This document shows, one piece after another, positions 23,836 to 35,844 of a stretch of DNA of 64,000 nt. The stretch spans positions 5,594,001-5,658,000 of the forward strand of contig CATNEN010000024.1 of assembly GCA_950097015.1 (NCBI GenBank), in the 5' to 3' direction. Numbering within the stretch: position 1 is the stretch's first letter; each line of letters opens with the position of its first letter. The notes below the pieces were generated by a model. It worked only from the letters and a program-made list of their open reading frames with translations, was not told the origin of the DNA and ran no database searches. The stretch is from Macrostomum hystrix (taxonomy: Eukaryota; Platyhelminthes; Macrostomidae). Made by a program: the position numbers and the translations under genes.

Positions 23836-24470
23836 TCTAATCTGTCTACTCTGTCTACTCTGTCTACTTTGTCCACTCTGTCCACTCTGTCTACTCTGTC
23901 TACTCTGTCTACTCTGTCTACTCGTCTACTGTGTCTACTCGTCTACTCTGTCTACTCTGTCTACTCTATCCATTCTATCTACTCTGTCTACTCTATCTAC
24001 TCTGTCTACTCTATCTACTCTGTCTAATCTATCTACTCTGTCTACTCTGTCTACTCTGTCCACTCTGTCTACTCTGTCTTCTATGTCTACTATGTCTACT
24101 CTATCTACTCTGTCTACTCTATCTACACTGTCTACTCTATCTACTCTGTCTACTCTATCTACTCTGTCTACTCTATCTACTCTGTCAACTCTGTCTACTG
24201 TGTCTACTCTATCTACTCTGTCTGCTCTGTTCACTCTGTCCACTCTGTCTACTCTGTCTACTCTGTCCACTCTGTCTACTCTGTCCACTCTGTCTACTCT
24301 GTCTAATCTATCTACTCTGTCTACTCAGTCTACTCTGTCCACTCTGTCTACTCTGCCCACTCTGTCTACTCTGCCCACTCTGTCTACTCTGTCTAATCTA
24401 TCTACTCTGTCTACTCTATCTACTCTGTCTACTCTGTCTACACTGTCTACTCTGTCTACTCTGTCTCTCT
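23836..24470. repeat. 9-bp minisatellite (TCTACTCTG)
   Basis: About 70 copies of tctactctg with variants tctactcta, tccactctg and tctaatcta. It lies just downstream of the iGluR A stop codon and may be in its 3' UTR. Confidence 0.95.
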
Positions 24471-24513
24471 ACTACCCTCGCTATCATGCCACTCCTGAGT
24501 TAGCAGCTAAATC

Positions 24514-27500
24514 TCAGAAGAATTTTAAATCCAGAGGTGATTTCTTGAGTCCGTGAGTCCACAGCAGCTCCAGCAGCAGCAGCAGCAGGCCGCAAGCGTA
24601 CAGGCAGCCGGTGACTATGTACGCACCGGCCACGCCGTCCATGTTAATGGCGTCAGCTTCGGCTGTGACGCCGGACACAACGCAGTCAGGATTCGAAATT
24701 GGAAAATACTTCAGGTTGAGCCGGTTACCAATGCCCGACTCCTGGGCCTTCTCAAGCCTGCGGGCGTGCGCAGAAACGAGCTTGAATCCTACCACAGTGT
24801 TTCACATCCCACAACAGTGTGTCACGTCCTACCAGTGTGTCACATCCCACAACAGTGTGTCACATCCTACCAGTGTGTCACATCCCACAACAGTGTGTCA
24901 CATCCTACCAGTGTGTCACGTCCCACCACACTGTGTCACATCCTACCACAGTGTTTCATATCCAACCACACTGTGTCACGTCCTACCAGTGTGTCACATC
25001 CCACAACAGTGTGTCACGTCCTACCAGTGTGTCACATCCCACAACAGTGTGTCACATCCCACAACAGTGTGTCACATCCCACAACAGTGTGTCACATCCC
25101 ACAACAGTGTGTCACATCCCACAACAGTGTGTCACATCCCACAACAGTGTGTCACATCCCACAACAGTGTGTCACATCCCACAACAGTGTGTCACATCCC
25201 ACAACAGTGTGTCACATCCCACAACAGTGTGTCACATCCCACAACAGTGTGTCACATCCCACAACAGTGTGTCACATCCTACCAGTGTGTCACATCCCAC
25301 AACAGTGTGTCACATCCTACCAGTGTGTCACATCCCACAACAGTGTGTCACATCCTACAACAGTGTGTCACATCCTACCACAGTGTGTCACATCCTACCA
25401 CAGTGTGTCACATCCCCCCACAGTGTGTCAAATCCTACCACAATGTCCCAGATCCTACCACAATGTTCCACATCATATCATAATTTTCAACACAATTTTC
25501 TCTCTCCATGGAGACACTTTGATACAATGTGAATTGAACTTGGAAGATGGCCTAGTGACAGAAATGGGTGTGAAGAATCCTTCGAAAGGAACTATTTTTC
25601 ATAATATTATAGTTTTTATAGTTTTTATAAAAATCATTTTTTGTTTATGGGTAATGAGATTCATAAAAATCCTATTTTTCGCTCGTGACTGGTAGAACCT
25701 GTGAGCTCTTATGCTACGGGAATACAGTGAAACTTCGATAAGTTAAGCGCGCTGAAGTGAACAATTTCTCAGAGTCAATTAGAATGCGAAGATTTAAGAT
25801 GGGGAAAAGTGGGCAGGATTCTGCAGACCCATTTCCGGAGATGATAAAATCGGGGGTTCATAAGCTGCAAAATAGCTCACATGAAGTCGAAAGCTCGTCC
25901 GTAGAACGCATCCTTTGGATAGGCGAAGCTGAGAAAGTACGGACTAAAGACTTCGTCGGCCACGTAGAGCTGGTTGCAATAAGCATTATAATAGTGTGAG
26001 TTCACATTCTGATCAGTGATGCACACCTTGTACGGGTCGGAGTCGGTCAGCAACTAAAAAGGCGTGAGAGAGGTTGCTAATCAGTAGCTTTCGGAGTCTT
26101 TGGCACATCGTTTGGTGGCAGTAGACACGCAGCCAGCGAGATTTCACAATTTCACAAGACTTTACAAGACTTTACAAGACTTTACAAGACTTTACAAGAC
26201 TTTACAAGACTTTACAAGACTTTACAAGACTTTACAAGACTTTACAAGACTTTACAAGACTTTACAAGACTTTACAAGACTTTACAAGACTTTACAAGAC
26301 TTTACAAGACTTTACAAGACTTTACAAGACTTTACAAGACTTTACAAGACTATACAAGACTTTACAAGACTTTAGAAGACTTTAGAAGAAGTAGCTTACA
26401 CTTTGGGCGCACTGCTGCATTGTGTCCACTAGAACCATCTGCCTTTGCAGTTCATAGTACGGCCCAGATGTAGCCAGACTGATCTGCGCGTGAATGCTGG
26501 TCCCCTTGGCAACCAGCACTTTGTACTGCGGATTTGCTAATAGGTCGTTTAAGCCGCGAATTTGCATAGGAGTCACCGAGACGGTTAAATAGGCGGTGAG
26601 ATTGCCTGCGGGACAGTCAAATTGCACACACGCTCAATTGGCTGCTGTTACCCCTCCCGAAACTTGTGCCTACAACAGGATGATTTGCCAACTGGGGAAT
26701 AGCTTGCCAACTGGGGAATAGCTTGCCAACTGGGGAATAGCTTGCCAACTGGGGAATAGCTTGCCAACTGGGGAATAGCTTGCCAACTGGGGAATAGCTT
26801 GCCAACTGGGGAATAGCTTGCCAACTGGGGGAGGGGATAGCTTGCCAACTGGGGAATAGCTTGCCAACTTGGGGAGGGGATAGTTTGCCAACTGGGGAAT
26901 AGCTTGCCAACTGGGGAATAGCTTGCCAACTGGGGAATAGCTTGCCAACTGGGGAATAGCTTGCCAACTGGGGGAGGGGATAGTTTGCCAACTGGGGGAA
27001 GGGATAGCTTGCCAACTGGGGAATAGCTTGCCAACTGGGGGAGGGGATAGCTTGCCAACTGGGGAATAGCTTGCCAACTGGGGGAGGGGATAGTTTGCCA
27101 ACTGGGGAATAGCTTGCCAACTGGGGAATAGCTTGCCAACTGGGGAATAGCTTGCCAACTGGGGAATAGCTTGCCAACTGGGGAATAGCTTGCCAACTGG
27201 GGAATAGCTTGCCAACTGGGGAATAGCTTGCCAACTGGGGAATAGCTTGCCAACTGGGGAATAGCTTGCCAACTGGGGAATAGCTTGCCAACTGGGGAAT
27301 AGCTTGCCAACTGGGGGAGGGGATAGTTTGCCAACTGGGGGAGGGGAAAAATTAACTACAATAGGAAGATATTTTGCCACATGGGGGCTGCTAAGAGGGA
27401 TAAATCATTTTCTATCTGTGGCTGATGATTTTGCCCATTATAGATATCACTTAATTTTATGGATTCAAGGAAGTATTTTCTTGTTTTGTAATGAGCCCAT

Positions 27501-30500
27501 TGGTCTGAGAGAACCATCCGCCCACCTGTGTAAGAGCCAAACACAATCACGGTGAACATCCACCAGAAGGCCATGACAGTTCGCGGGCTCATTGCGAACG
27601 GATAAAAGTCCTGGCCCTGCTGGAGGAAGCTGCCCACCGCGGACCAGATGTACTCCTGCAGCCAGATCTCGTCGGCGATGGCATAGTCCAGCTGCAGGGT
27701 CCAGGCAGTGAAGGGGCTGAAGTAGGCCAGCAAGAAGGTGATCACGGCCACGGCGAATAGAGAGAAGCCCAGCATGACCCACAGGTCGATGGTGAATGGC
27801 GCGAAGATGTTCCACATGCGCGACGCAGCTGGAGGTCGCTTAGCCAGGATTGTGAGGCCCGAGGAGGTCAAGGGGACGGAGAAGTCCACGACAGGTAGGC
27901 GAAGCGTTGTAATGGCGTAGATTAGCGATACGTCGGCTGTCTGTGGACAGTTTTAGTGATTGGTTTAATCAGGCGACACAGGGGACAGGTGAAAATAATG
28001 AGAAGGGCTCGAGTGACAGGTGTAAAGTCTGAAAATTTACTGGGGTCATGGATTTAAAATGGGCTAGACAGGTAAGTTATACGACTGAATTGGGGTAGTG
28101 GGTTTAATTATATAAAACAGGTGCGAGTTATGCGACTGAATTGGGGAGGTGGATTTAATTAGATAAGACAGGTGTGAGTTAAGCTAGCGAGTTGGACGGA
28201 GGGTTTAATTAAATAAGACAACAGGTGTGGGTTATACGACGGAATTGGGGTGGTGGGTTTAATTATATAAAACAGGTGTGAGTTATGCGACTGAATTGGG
28301 GTGGTGGGTTTAATTAGATAAGACAGGTGTGAGTTATGCGACTGAATTGGGGTGGTGGGTTTAATTGGAGAAGACAGGTGAGACTTAAAGTATGTAATCA
28401 ATTTAGAGGCCTGAATCAGCTTTAACGAGCCAGCAGGTGCCCACAATGCCTCACTCCTTTCTGCAGCTCTCCAATGCAGCCAGTAAACAAAGTCGAGTTG
28501 GGGATCGGGCCGCCGAACTGCAGATCCGGTGCCTGTTTAAATATCGACCTGGCAAACGACACAGAACAGGTAAGTTTTCAGTGTTCGAAGCGTTAATCAG
28601 AAATCAAAGATGCGCTGTCACTACCTGAAGTTCATATTTTGCATCAGGAAGAAGAATATCTCCTTTATCTCGCCCGTCACATTGCCGCTCATGTCTGGAT
28701 TCGTGTTTAGGTAAGCCGTAAATGGTGGCACCTGCAATTCACGTAAAGGTTGCGATCCACTACAAAACTGGGAATAAATTATTCTAAACAGAATAGTTGA
28801 AGCTAGACAGGTGTGAGCTCACGATGGGCGCGCAGACAACCAAGGTTCGATTCTTAAAGTCAACGAAGGCGTTGGCGAACACCAGACTGCGCCCGGCGAC
28901 ATGGCGTAGAAACTGCAGACTGGTGTTTCTAGGGAAATACCTGGCACTCTCAATAAAGTCCACAGGCTGGTCGGCAAGCTCATTGTAGGTGGCCGCGAAT
29001 TCAACATAGGGAGCCTCAAGGCGGTTCGAGCTGGCGTTGTAGCTGATCACTGATCGGAAGGTGTTGAAACTCTGCAGCTGTTTGAAGAGAAGTTCGGGGT
29101 GATGCTTGGTCGATTGTGCAACAGGTGAGACTTATCTTCCAACAAGTAAAACTACCTTCCAACAGGTGAGACTACCTTCCAACAGGTGAGACTACCTTCC
29201 AACAGGTGAGACTACCTTCCAACAGGTGAGACTACCTTCCAACAGGTGAGACTACCTTCCAACAGGTGAGACTACCCTCCAACAGGTAAGACTACCTGTC
29301 TAACAGGACAGGCTACCTGTCCAACAGAAGAGGCTATTAATCTAACAGGACAGCGCAACCAAGTACATTTTATTGCCAATTATACTACTGCTACTATTAA
29401 AATACTACTCACCGATCTGACAAAATTGGCCGCAGAACCTCCGCTAACCCAGGGCTGCTCAGGAAAGCAGGAGGCATTGCTGGGTGAGTAGGAGTCGGCT
29501 GTACTATTGACAAAGTTGTTGAACGCTTTGCCCAGAGCGGCCACAGCATCGGCGAAGCGATACTCCAAGCTCTGAAAATTGCAAATTGTACATTTCGCTG
29601 CTGCTCCCAATTCTATATCTACTACTGCACAAGTAACAGTTGGCAACTACCACTGTCTAACAGATGAGACTTACCTTCCAACATTTGAGGCTACCTCTCT
29701 AACAGGTGAGACTACATCTCTAACAGGTGAGACTAACTCTCTAACAGATGAGACTTACCTTCCAACATTTGAGGCTACCTCTCTAACAGGTGAGACTACC
29801 TCTCTAACAGGTGAGGCTACCTCTCTAACAGGTGAGACTACATCTCTAACAGGTGAGACTACATCTCTAACAGGTGAGACTAACTCTCTAACAGGTGAGA
29901 CTACATCTCTAACAGGTGAGACTAACTCTCTAACAGGTGAGACTACATCTCTAGCAGGTGAGAATTACTTTCCAACAGGTGAGACTACCTCTCTAACAGG
30001 TGAGACTAACTCTTTAACTAACTCTCTAACAGGTGAGAATTACTGTCCAGCAGGTAAGAATAACTTCCAACAGCGGGGGTTGTATTGTAGCCTAGCCTAG
30101 TGGGGGTTGTAGCCTAATGGTTGCTCCATACTGGAGCAATTTTCGTCTCTCAGCAAGACAATTAACTCTGTGTGGCTTCAATTCACCCAATTGCTGAATG
30201 GGTGCTGGTTGCTTATTTTGCTAATCTTGCAATTTTGCAATTAGCTGGGGTAATTGAGGGTGGGAGTGGCGTCCCCCCAGTCCATGGACTGAACAGCCGT
30301 ACGCTCTGAAATAAAATGCACAGTGACAAACACCAGCTCGAACTTCTGCTGCTGTTCCCAACTCTAGATCTAGAAGTCCTTGCTTTGCAACACTTCTTCC
30401 CATGAACCCACCGTCACCACATCCTTGTCGCAGGCGGGGAACACGTCCTGCACCGCGGACAGGCAGGAAGCGGCGGTCGAACTCAGCAGGCCGTAGGTGG

Positions 30501-33500
30501 GGTCGCGAACGACCACCAGATTCGAGGAGGTCCTGGCTGGCACGATGGATTTTAGGTCGGCGAGTTTCAGGCCTGTGTCCAGCAGCAGCCAGTGGTAATT
30601 CTGCTGGAGCACATTGGCTGTACGGGCCTGCAGAGGTGTTAAATACTGACATTAAATAGAAATAACTTAGAAGGTGTTAAAATTGACTTGCACTAAAAGG
30701 CTGTGTACAGCTGTTAAGTCCGTGGACTGACACACCCACCAAAATGTCTATCCCAGCTAATGCTGGTACAAATTTTACATTTGGGTGAGCTGAAACACTC
30801 TGAACTGAATTAGAAGACAGGAAGCCTCACCTGTTAGACAGGCAGCCTAGCTGTTAGACAGGTAGCCTAGCTGTTAGACAGGTAGCCTAGCTATTAGACA
30901 GGTAGCCTAGCTATTAGACAGGTAGCCTAGCTGTTAGACAGGTAGCCTAGCTATAAGACAGGTAGCCTAGCTATTAGACAGGTAGCCTAGCTGTTAGACA
31001 GGTAGCCTAGCTGTTAGACAGGTAGCCTAGCTGTTAGACAGGTAGCCTAGCTGTTAGACAGGTAGCCTAGCTGTTAGACAGGTAGCCTAGCTGTTAGACA
31101 GGTAGCCTAGCTGTTAGACAGGTAGCCTAGCTGTTAGACAGGTAGCCTAGCTGTTAGACAGGTAGCCTAGCTGTTAGAAAGGTAGTAGCCTAGTTAGAAA
31201 GGTACTCACAGATTCCAGAGTGCTCAGAACATTGTCTCTAGCCGCTAAAATGACGTTGAATCGCACTTGACCTTTGATTAGCAGAGAAAATATCTGCGTC
31301 AGATTTTTGCCTTCGTCCAGTTGGAAGGCCATGGCGCTCATACCGCTGGCTGTCAGCTCGTTCTGGAAGGCTTCGACCTGTGGCAGTCCTAGAATACAGG
31401 TGAGTATTTTTGTCTAACCGGTGAGCCAGTTGTCTAACAGGTGAGCCAGTTGTCTAACACGTGAGCCAGTTGTCAAAAAGGTGAGTTATTTGTCAAACAG
31501 GTGAGCCAGTAGTCTAACTGGTGAGTCAGTTGTCTAACAGGTGAGCCAGTTGTCTAACAGGTGAGCCAGTAGTCTAACTGGTGAGCCAGTTGTCTAACAG
31601 GTGAGTCATTTGTCTAACAGGTGAGCCAGTTGTCTAACAGGTGAGCCAGTACTACTACAGGTGAGCCAGTAGTCTAACAGGTGAGCCAGTTGTCTAACAG
31701 GTGAGTCATTTGTCTAACAGGTGCGCCAGTTGTCTAACAGGTGAGCCAGTTGTCAAACAGGTTAGTCAGATGTCTGACAACCTACTTTGAAATCTGTCGT
31801 AGAAGATGGCAACCGATGAGGCTCTGTGTAATTTCAGCGCCTCGACTGACGCCCGCAGCAGCAGGCGATGATCCTCGGAGCCGATGAAGTCAAAGGCTGC
31901 GAATGAGTAGATTATAAGCGAGAACTTTTCCTGATCCTGATTATCCTGAGATGGGATAATTTGCTAACTGAGATGGGATAATTTGCTAACTGAGATGGGA
32001 TAATTTGCTAACTGAGATGGGATAATTTGCTAACTGAGATGGGATAATTTGCTAACTGAGATGGGATAATTTGCTAACTGAGATGGGATATTTTACTAAT
32101 AGAAGGGGGATTATTTTCTAACTGACGGGGGTTAAATTGATGAAAGAAAAATAGACGGCGTCAATTTTTATATAAAAACTTATTAAATCACAATAAAAGC
32201 TTAATATATTTAACTGCACAGGGCTTGTTGGAAGTATTCTTTTTAAGCAAGCAAAAATAAAAATTAATGTTTTGCTACTCACCGGACTCTGAGGTCAAAC
32301 TGCAAAGATCGTTGGGGATCACAATGGTTGGCAGTGCGAGGGCTTTGCCAAGCTTCTGCAGGCTCTCCATCAGGGGACAGCCGCCGACACCGATGATGGC
32401 ATTGAGTCCAGCCTCCTGGCAGACTGCGCATTGTATGCAAAAAGATCTTGCGATATTGCACATCAAGTGCAATTCTTCCGGCATGGATTAGTCAATGATT
32501 TGGGATTCTTCAGGCATGGATTAGTCAATGATTTGGGATTCTTCAGGCATGGATTAGTCAATGATTTGGGATTCTTCAGGCATGGATTTGTCAATGATTT
32601 GGGATTCTTCAGGTATGGATTAGCCAATGATTTGGGATTCTTCAGGTATGGATTAGTCAATGATTTGGGATTCTTCAGGCATGGATAAGTCAATGATTTG
32701 GGATTCTTCAGGCATGGATTAGTCAATGATTTGGGATTCTTCAGGTATGGATTAGTCAATGATTTGGGATTCTTCAGGTATGGATTAGTCAATGATTTGG
32801 GATTCTTCAGGTATGGATTAGTCAATGATTTGGGATTCTTCAGGCATGGATTAGTCAATGATTTGGGATTCTTCAGGCATGGATTAGTCAATGATTTGGG
32901 ATTCTTCAGGCATGGATTAGTCAATGATTTGGGATTCTTCAGGCATGGATTAGTCAATGATTTGGGATTCTTCAGGCATGGATTACTCAATGATTTGGGA
33001 TTCTTCAGGCATGGATTACTCAATGATTTGGGATTCTTCAGGTATGGATTAGTCAATGATTTGGGATTCTTCAGGTATGGATTAGTCAATGATTTTGGGA
33101 TTCTTCAGGCATGGATTAGTCAATGATTTGGGATTCTTCAGGCATGGATTAGTCAATGATTTGGGATTCTTCAGGCATGGATAAGTCAATGATTTTGGGA
33201 TTCTTCAGGCATGGATTACTCAATGATTTTGGGATTCTTCAGGCATGGATTAGTCAATGATTTTGGGATTCTTCAGGCATGGATTAGTCAATGATTTGGG
33301 ATTCTTCAGGTTTAATGTGCAAGTGCTATTAGTGCTTTAATCTGTTGTGAAAGTTATGAGTCAGTGCAATATGTCTTCGTTGACACTGTTCGATCTTGTT
33401 GAAAAAATAATTATGTTACTTAATGCCTCTGGGAGATTATTGAAGAGAACGAACATGTAATTAGTCCCTCTTATCATTCTGCTTTAGCGACCAAGGAGTG

Positions 33501-34228
33501 ACCCAGAATAATTTTTTGTGTCATTTAACCTACTTCTGATTCTCTTACCAGCTTGGGTGCTCACTTGTGCTCAGGTGTGCTCAGGCGTGCTCAGGTGTGC
33601 TCAGGTGTGCTCATGTGTGCGCAGAAGTACTCAGATATGCTCAGGTGTTCTCAGGTGTGCTCATGTGTGCGCAGAAGTACTCAGATATGCTCAGGTGTGC
33701 TCAGGTGTGCTCATGTGTGCGCAGAAGTACTCAGATATGCTCAGGTGTGCTCAGGTGTGCTCATGTGTGCGCAGAAGTACTCAGATATGCTCAATTTTGC
33801 TCAAGGGTGCTCAGGTGTGCTCAGGTGTTAGTAGATAAATGTAAGCGCATGTATGTTCAGGTGTGCTCAATTGTGCTCAGGTAAATATAGGCTCAGGTGT
33901 GTTCAGGTGTGCTCAGGTGTGCTCAGGTGAATGTAAGCTCAGGTAAGCTCAGGTGTGTTCAGGTGTGCTCACCCTGTCTCACGGCGGTGACCGATTGGCA
34001 CTTGCTGACGCTGATCAGTCGATAATCCAAGCTGCGACCCGAGCCAGTTGGGAAAATTCTCCAGTTAAGATTGACCGCCCGCTTCACAGCCAGATCAACA
34101 GTTTCAGCTGGGATCAAAGCGTCTTGAATCACCACGGCAATCTTGAATGGCGCGCATTCGAACACCGGTAGCAGCAGCGGCAACAGCAGCAGCAGCAGCA
34201 GCAGCAGCGGCAGCGGCTGTGGGAGCAT
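24514..34228 (-). CDS. Ionotropic glutamate receptor A, 13 exons
   Basis: Exons 5' to 3' on the minus strand: 34228-33973, 32423-32283, 31896-31786, 31388-31210, 30627-30412, 29571-29413, 29104-28823, 28731-28625, 28548-28455, 27940-27526, 26605-26400, 26053-25881, 24757-24514. They total 2,583 bp, 860 aa. A poly-Leu signal peptide precedes an amino-terminal domain of periplasmic-binding type (FKIAVVIQDA; GLNAIIGVGG). S1 ends with ITTLRLPVVDFSVPL, keeping the ligand Arg. M1, the pore loop (GSFLQQGQD, Gln at the Q/R site) and M3 (SYTG joined to NLTAYLTV by splicing) follow in exons 10-11. S2 has VLVAKGTSIHAQ and the Cys pair YC/DC. M4 is in exon 13. It is a plasma-membrane cation channel by family. 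The PLT ligand motif is replaced by YAI, so ligand preference is uncertain. The acceptor of exon 7 is the least certain junction. Confidence 0.88.
24788..25470. repeat. 20/18-bp minisatellite in iGluR A intron 12
   Basis: Units of cacatcccacaacagtgtgt (20 bp) and cacatcctaccagtgtgt (18 bp) alternate, with a homogeneous run of the longer form at 25030-25275. It begins about 30 bp upstream (genomic right) of exon 13, inside the intron. Confidence 0.95.
26145..26396. repeat. 10-bp minisatellite in iGluR A intron 11
   Basis: About 25 copies of actttacaag, almost perfect, ending directly at the 5' splice site of exon 11 (26398-26399). Confidence 0.95.
26683..27348. repeat. 19/24-bp minisatellite in iGluR A intron 10
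   Basis: Units cttgccaactggggaatag (19 bp) are interspersed with a 24-bp form in which ggggaatag becomes gggggaggggatag. On the gene strand each unit carries an acceptor-like TTCCCCAG. Confidence 0.95.
28000..28385. repeat. About 51-bp minisatellite in iGluR A intron 9
   Basis: Six to seven diverged copies of an approximately 51-bp unit containing acaggtgtgagttatgcgac and ggtgggtttaatta. It carries the CAGGTG core. Confidence 0.85.
29118..29305. repeat. 20-bp minisatellite in iGluR A intron 6
   Basis: About nine copies of gtgagactaccttccaacag. It adjoins the 3' splice site of exon 7 and carries CAGGTGAG at each unit junction. Confidence 0.95.
29655..30062. repeat. 21-bp minisatellite in iGluR A intron 5
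   Basis: About 19 copies of a 21-bp unit containing ctctaacaggtgagactac. The unit resembles the neighbouring intron 6 unit in its aacaggtgagacta part but differs in the rest. The gene strand reads TCACCTGTTAG. Confidence 0.95.
30228..30322 (+). mobile_element. SINE fragment, body only
   Basis: Carries agctggggtaa and cagtccatggactgaacagc, matching the body of the tRNA-derived SINE at 22996-23205 in the opposite orientation. The tRNA head is missing. It lies in iGluR A intron 5, next to exon 5. Confidence 0.6.
30712..30815 (-). mobile_element. SINE fragment, diverged
   Basis: A diverged body fragment (gtccgtggactgacacaccc, cccagctaatgctggta, gggtgagctgaaacac) in the same orientation as the copy at 22996, in iGluR A intron 4. 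No tRNA head. Confidence 0.55.
30822..31200. repeat. 20-bp minisatellite in iGluR A intron 4
   Basis: About 18 copies of ctgttagacaggtagcctag, ending about 10 bp from the 5' splice site of exon 4 (31208-31209). Confidence 0.95.
31405..31775. repeat. 20-bp minisatellite in iGluR A intron 3
   Basis: About 18 copies of gtgagccagttgtctaacag. It starts beside the 3' splice site of exon 4. The gene strand reads CTCACCTGTTAG|AC per unit, similar to the real acceptor CACCTGTATTCTAG|GAC. Confidence 0.95.
31947..32110. repeat. 22-bp minisatellite in iGluR A intron 2
   Basis: Seven copies of a 22-bp unit (gagatgggataatttgctaa plus ct). Confidence 0.95.
32468..33312. repeat. 33-bp minisatellite in iGluR A intron 1
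   Basis: About 25 copies of a 33-bp unit containing ttcaggcatggattagtcaa and tgatttggga, with cag|gtatgg variants. A few units are 34 bp. The open frames on both strands follow from the unit length. Confidence 0.95.
33560..33975. repeat. 10-bp minisatellite with 50-bp higher-order period in iGluR A intron 1
   Basis: Built on ctcaggtgtg. A 50-bp higher-order unit is marked by gcagaagtac at 33621, 33671, 33721 and 33771. It runs up to the 5' splice site of exon 1. Confidence 0.9.
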
Positions 34229-35284
34229 GATTGTCGAATTCCGCACCAAAAGGCAACAATCTGTGCTAACGGATTGTTCGTGGGCTGAACAAATATAAAA
34301 AACTTCTCCAATAGCGACGCTCCAAGGCTGAGTCCATTTTCGCGTTGCCATGGAAACTAGTGTGGCGTCAAAGTGTAAAAGGACACTTTAGTTTCACTGA
34401 ACAAGCCGCATTGAAAATGTTTCCTTTGATCATTGGTTTTGCTTTCAACATATATAATGCCAATCAGTTTTATAATTTGCCAATTCCTGGTGAGTGCTTT
34501 TAAAAGTGAAATCCATTTTATCGACTAATTGCATTAATTAGTTTAATTAGATGAGCCACATCGGATGCCCATTTTCTAATTACCTGCAGCCATGATCATA
34601 AACTTGGCTCTGCCAAGCAAAACAAACAAACTGGTGTTGCTTTCATAGAAATTCGCATCTGATCAGTTTCACAAAGCCAAGAATAATTGATTGAATAATT
34701 TTGTGGCCAATTAGTCCATCAGATTCTCTTACTGGCGGATGACACGTTAATGAGCAGGATGACGAAAGTAGGAAACATAGCAATTTTAGATCGCTCTTAA
34801 ACTGATGAACAAGCTTTTTATTCCTATTTCGTCAGACTGATACTCTTGTCCGACTAGATATCTGAAAATTTAGGGACTTTCCGGAGAATCACCCACAGGA
34901 AAACACTCACAGGGAGTCCCGCAGAATCGCTCTTAATATTTTGTCCAGGATAATCACTTACAGGAAATCCCCAGCGAATCGTTTTCAATGAATTACTTGA
35001 GAATAACTTTCCCTATCTCTCGCAGGGAATCCCTGGAGAATCCCTCGCAGGGAATCCCTGGAGAATCCCTCGCAGGGAATCCCTGGAGAATCCCTCAGAG
35101 GGAATCAGTGGAGAATCTCTCACAGGGAATCCCAGGAGAATGAATCACAGGGAATCTCCAATTAATCAGTTGATAATCACTCACAGGATTCTAGGAATTC
35201 CCTCATAATCCTTCACTACCCTTCGGGAATTCCAGTGCAGTCGGATCAGGGATTGTGCTGTTTGTCGACCTCTTTGATATTTTC
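34229..35284. other. Upstream region of iGluR A
   Basis: AT-rich sequence, probable promoter region of iGluR A. A small 25-bp repeat (about four copies of agggaatccctggagaatcc plus ctcgc) lies at 35020-35130. No gene is seen. Confidence 0.4.
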
Positions 35285-35475
35285 AGAGGGCAATGGCACA
35301 TTTGGTGATATTAGACCCGCAGCCAGTGAGAGGCAGTTCTGCCCATTCCGCTGACCCCTGAGCGCACGCGCAGACAGATACTGTACGCAGGCACACGCTC
35401 ACACAAGTGTGTACATCTGCTCTTAATTTCTCATCGTCAGGCAGTGTACACTTTTACTGCGCCCTTTGGAGGTTG
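35285..35475. mobile_element. Dispersed repeat, family 2, copy 2
   Basis: Matches 22345-22505 in order and orientation: ggcaatggcaca, ttctgcccattccgctgac, agatactgtac, tcatcgtcaggcagtgtac. Nothing coding. Confidence 0.6.
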
Positions 35476-35844
35476 GCCCCAGCCGAATGTGGCGCTCTGC
35501 CATTCACCCCTGATCCCAAATCTCAGTAGACAGGCAATTATAGAAACTACTGTTCAAATAAATAAATGCAAAGTCGTTCTTAAAAGCATGCACTTTGGAG
35601 TCATTTATAGATTTCATTGTTAATAAACGTGTTATTGACTCGCAAGTAAAAGAAATTAGCCTGATTAAACAAAAAACTTGTGCTTTAAATATGGTGAATT
35701 AATATTCATTTTTGTGTTTTAACGTACCTAAAATGTTTGTTAGAAAGCTAACTAGTACTCATTGTGTAGTGCTTTGGTGATTGAGAAGGCGAATTTGTAT
35801 CCTCAATTTCACGGAATCGCTTACTAATAAAGTACGCTCCCTGA

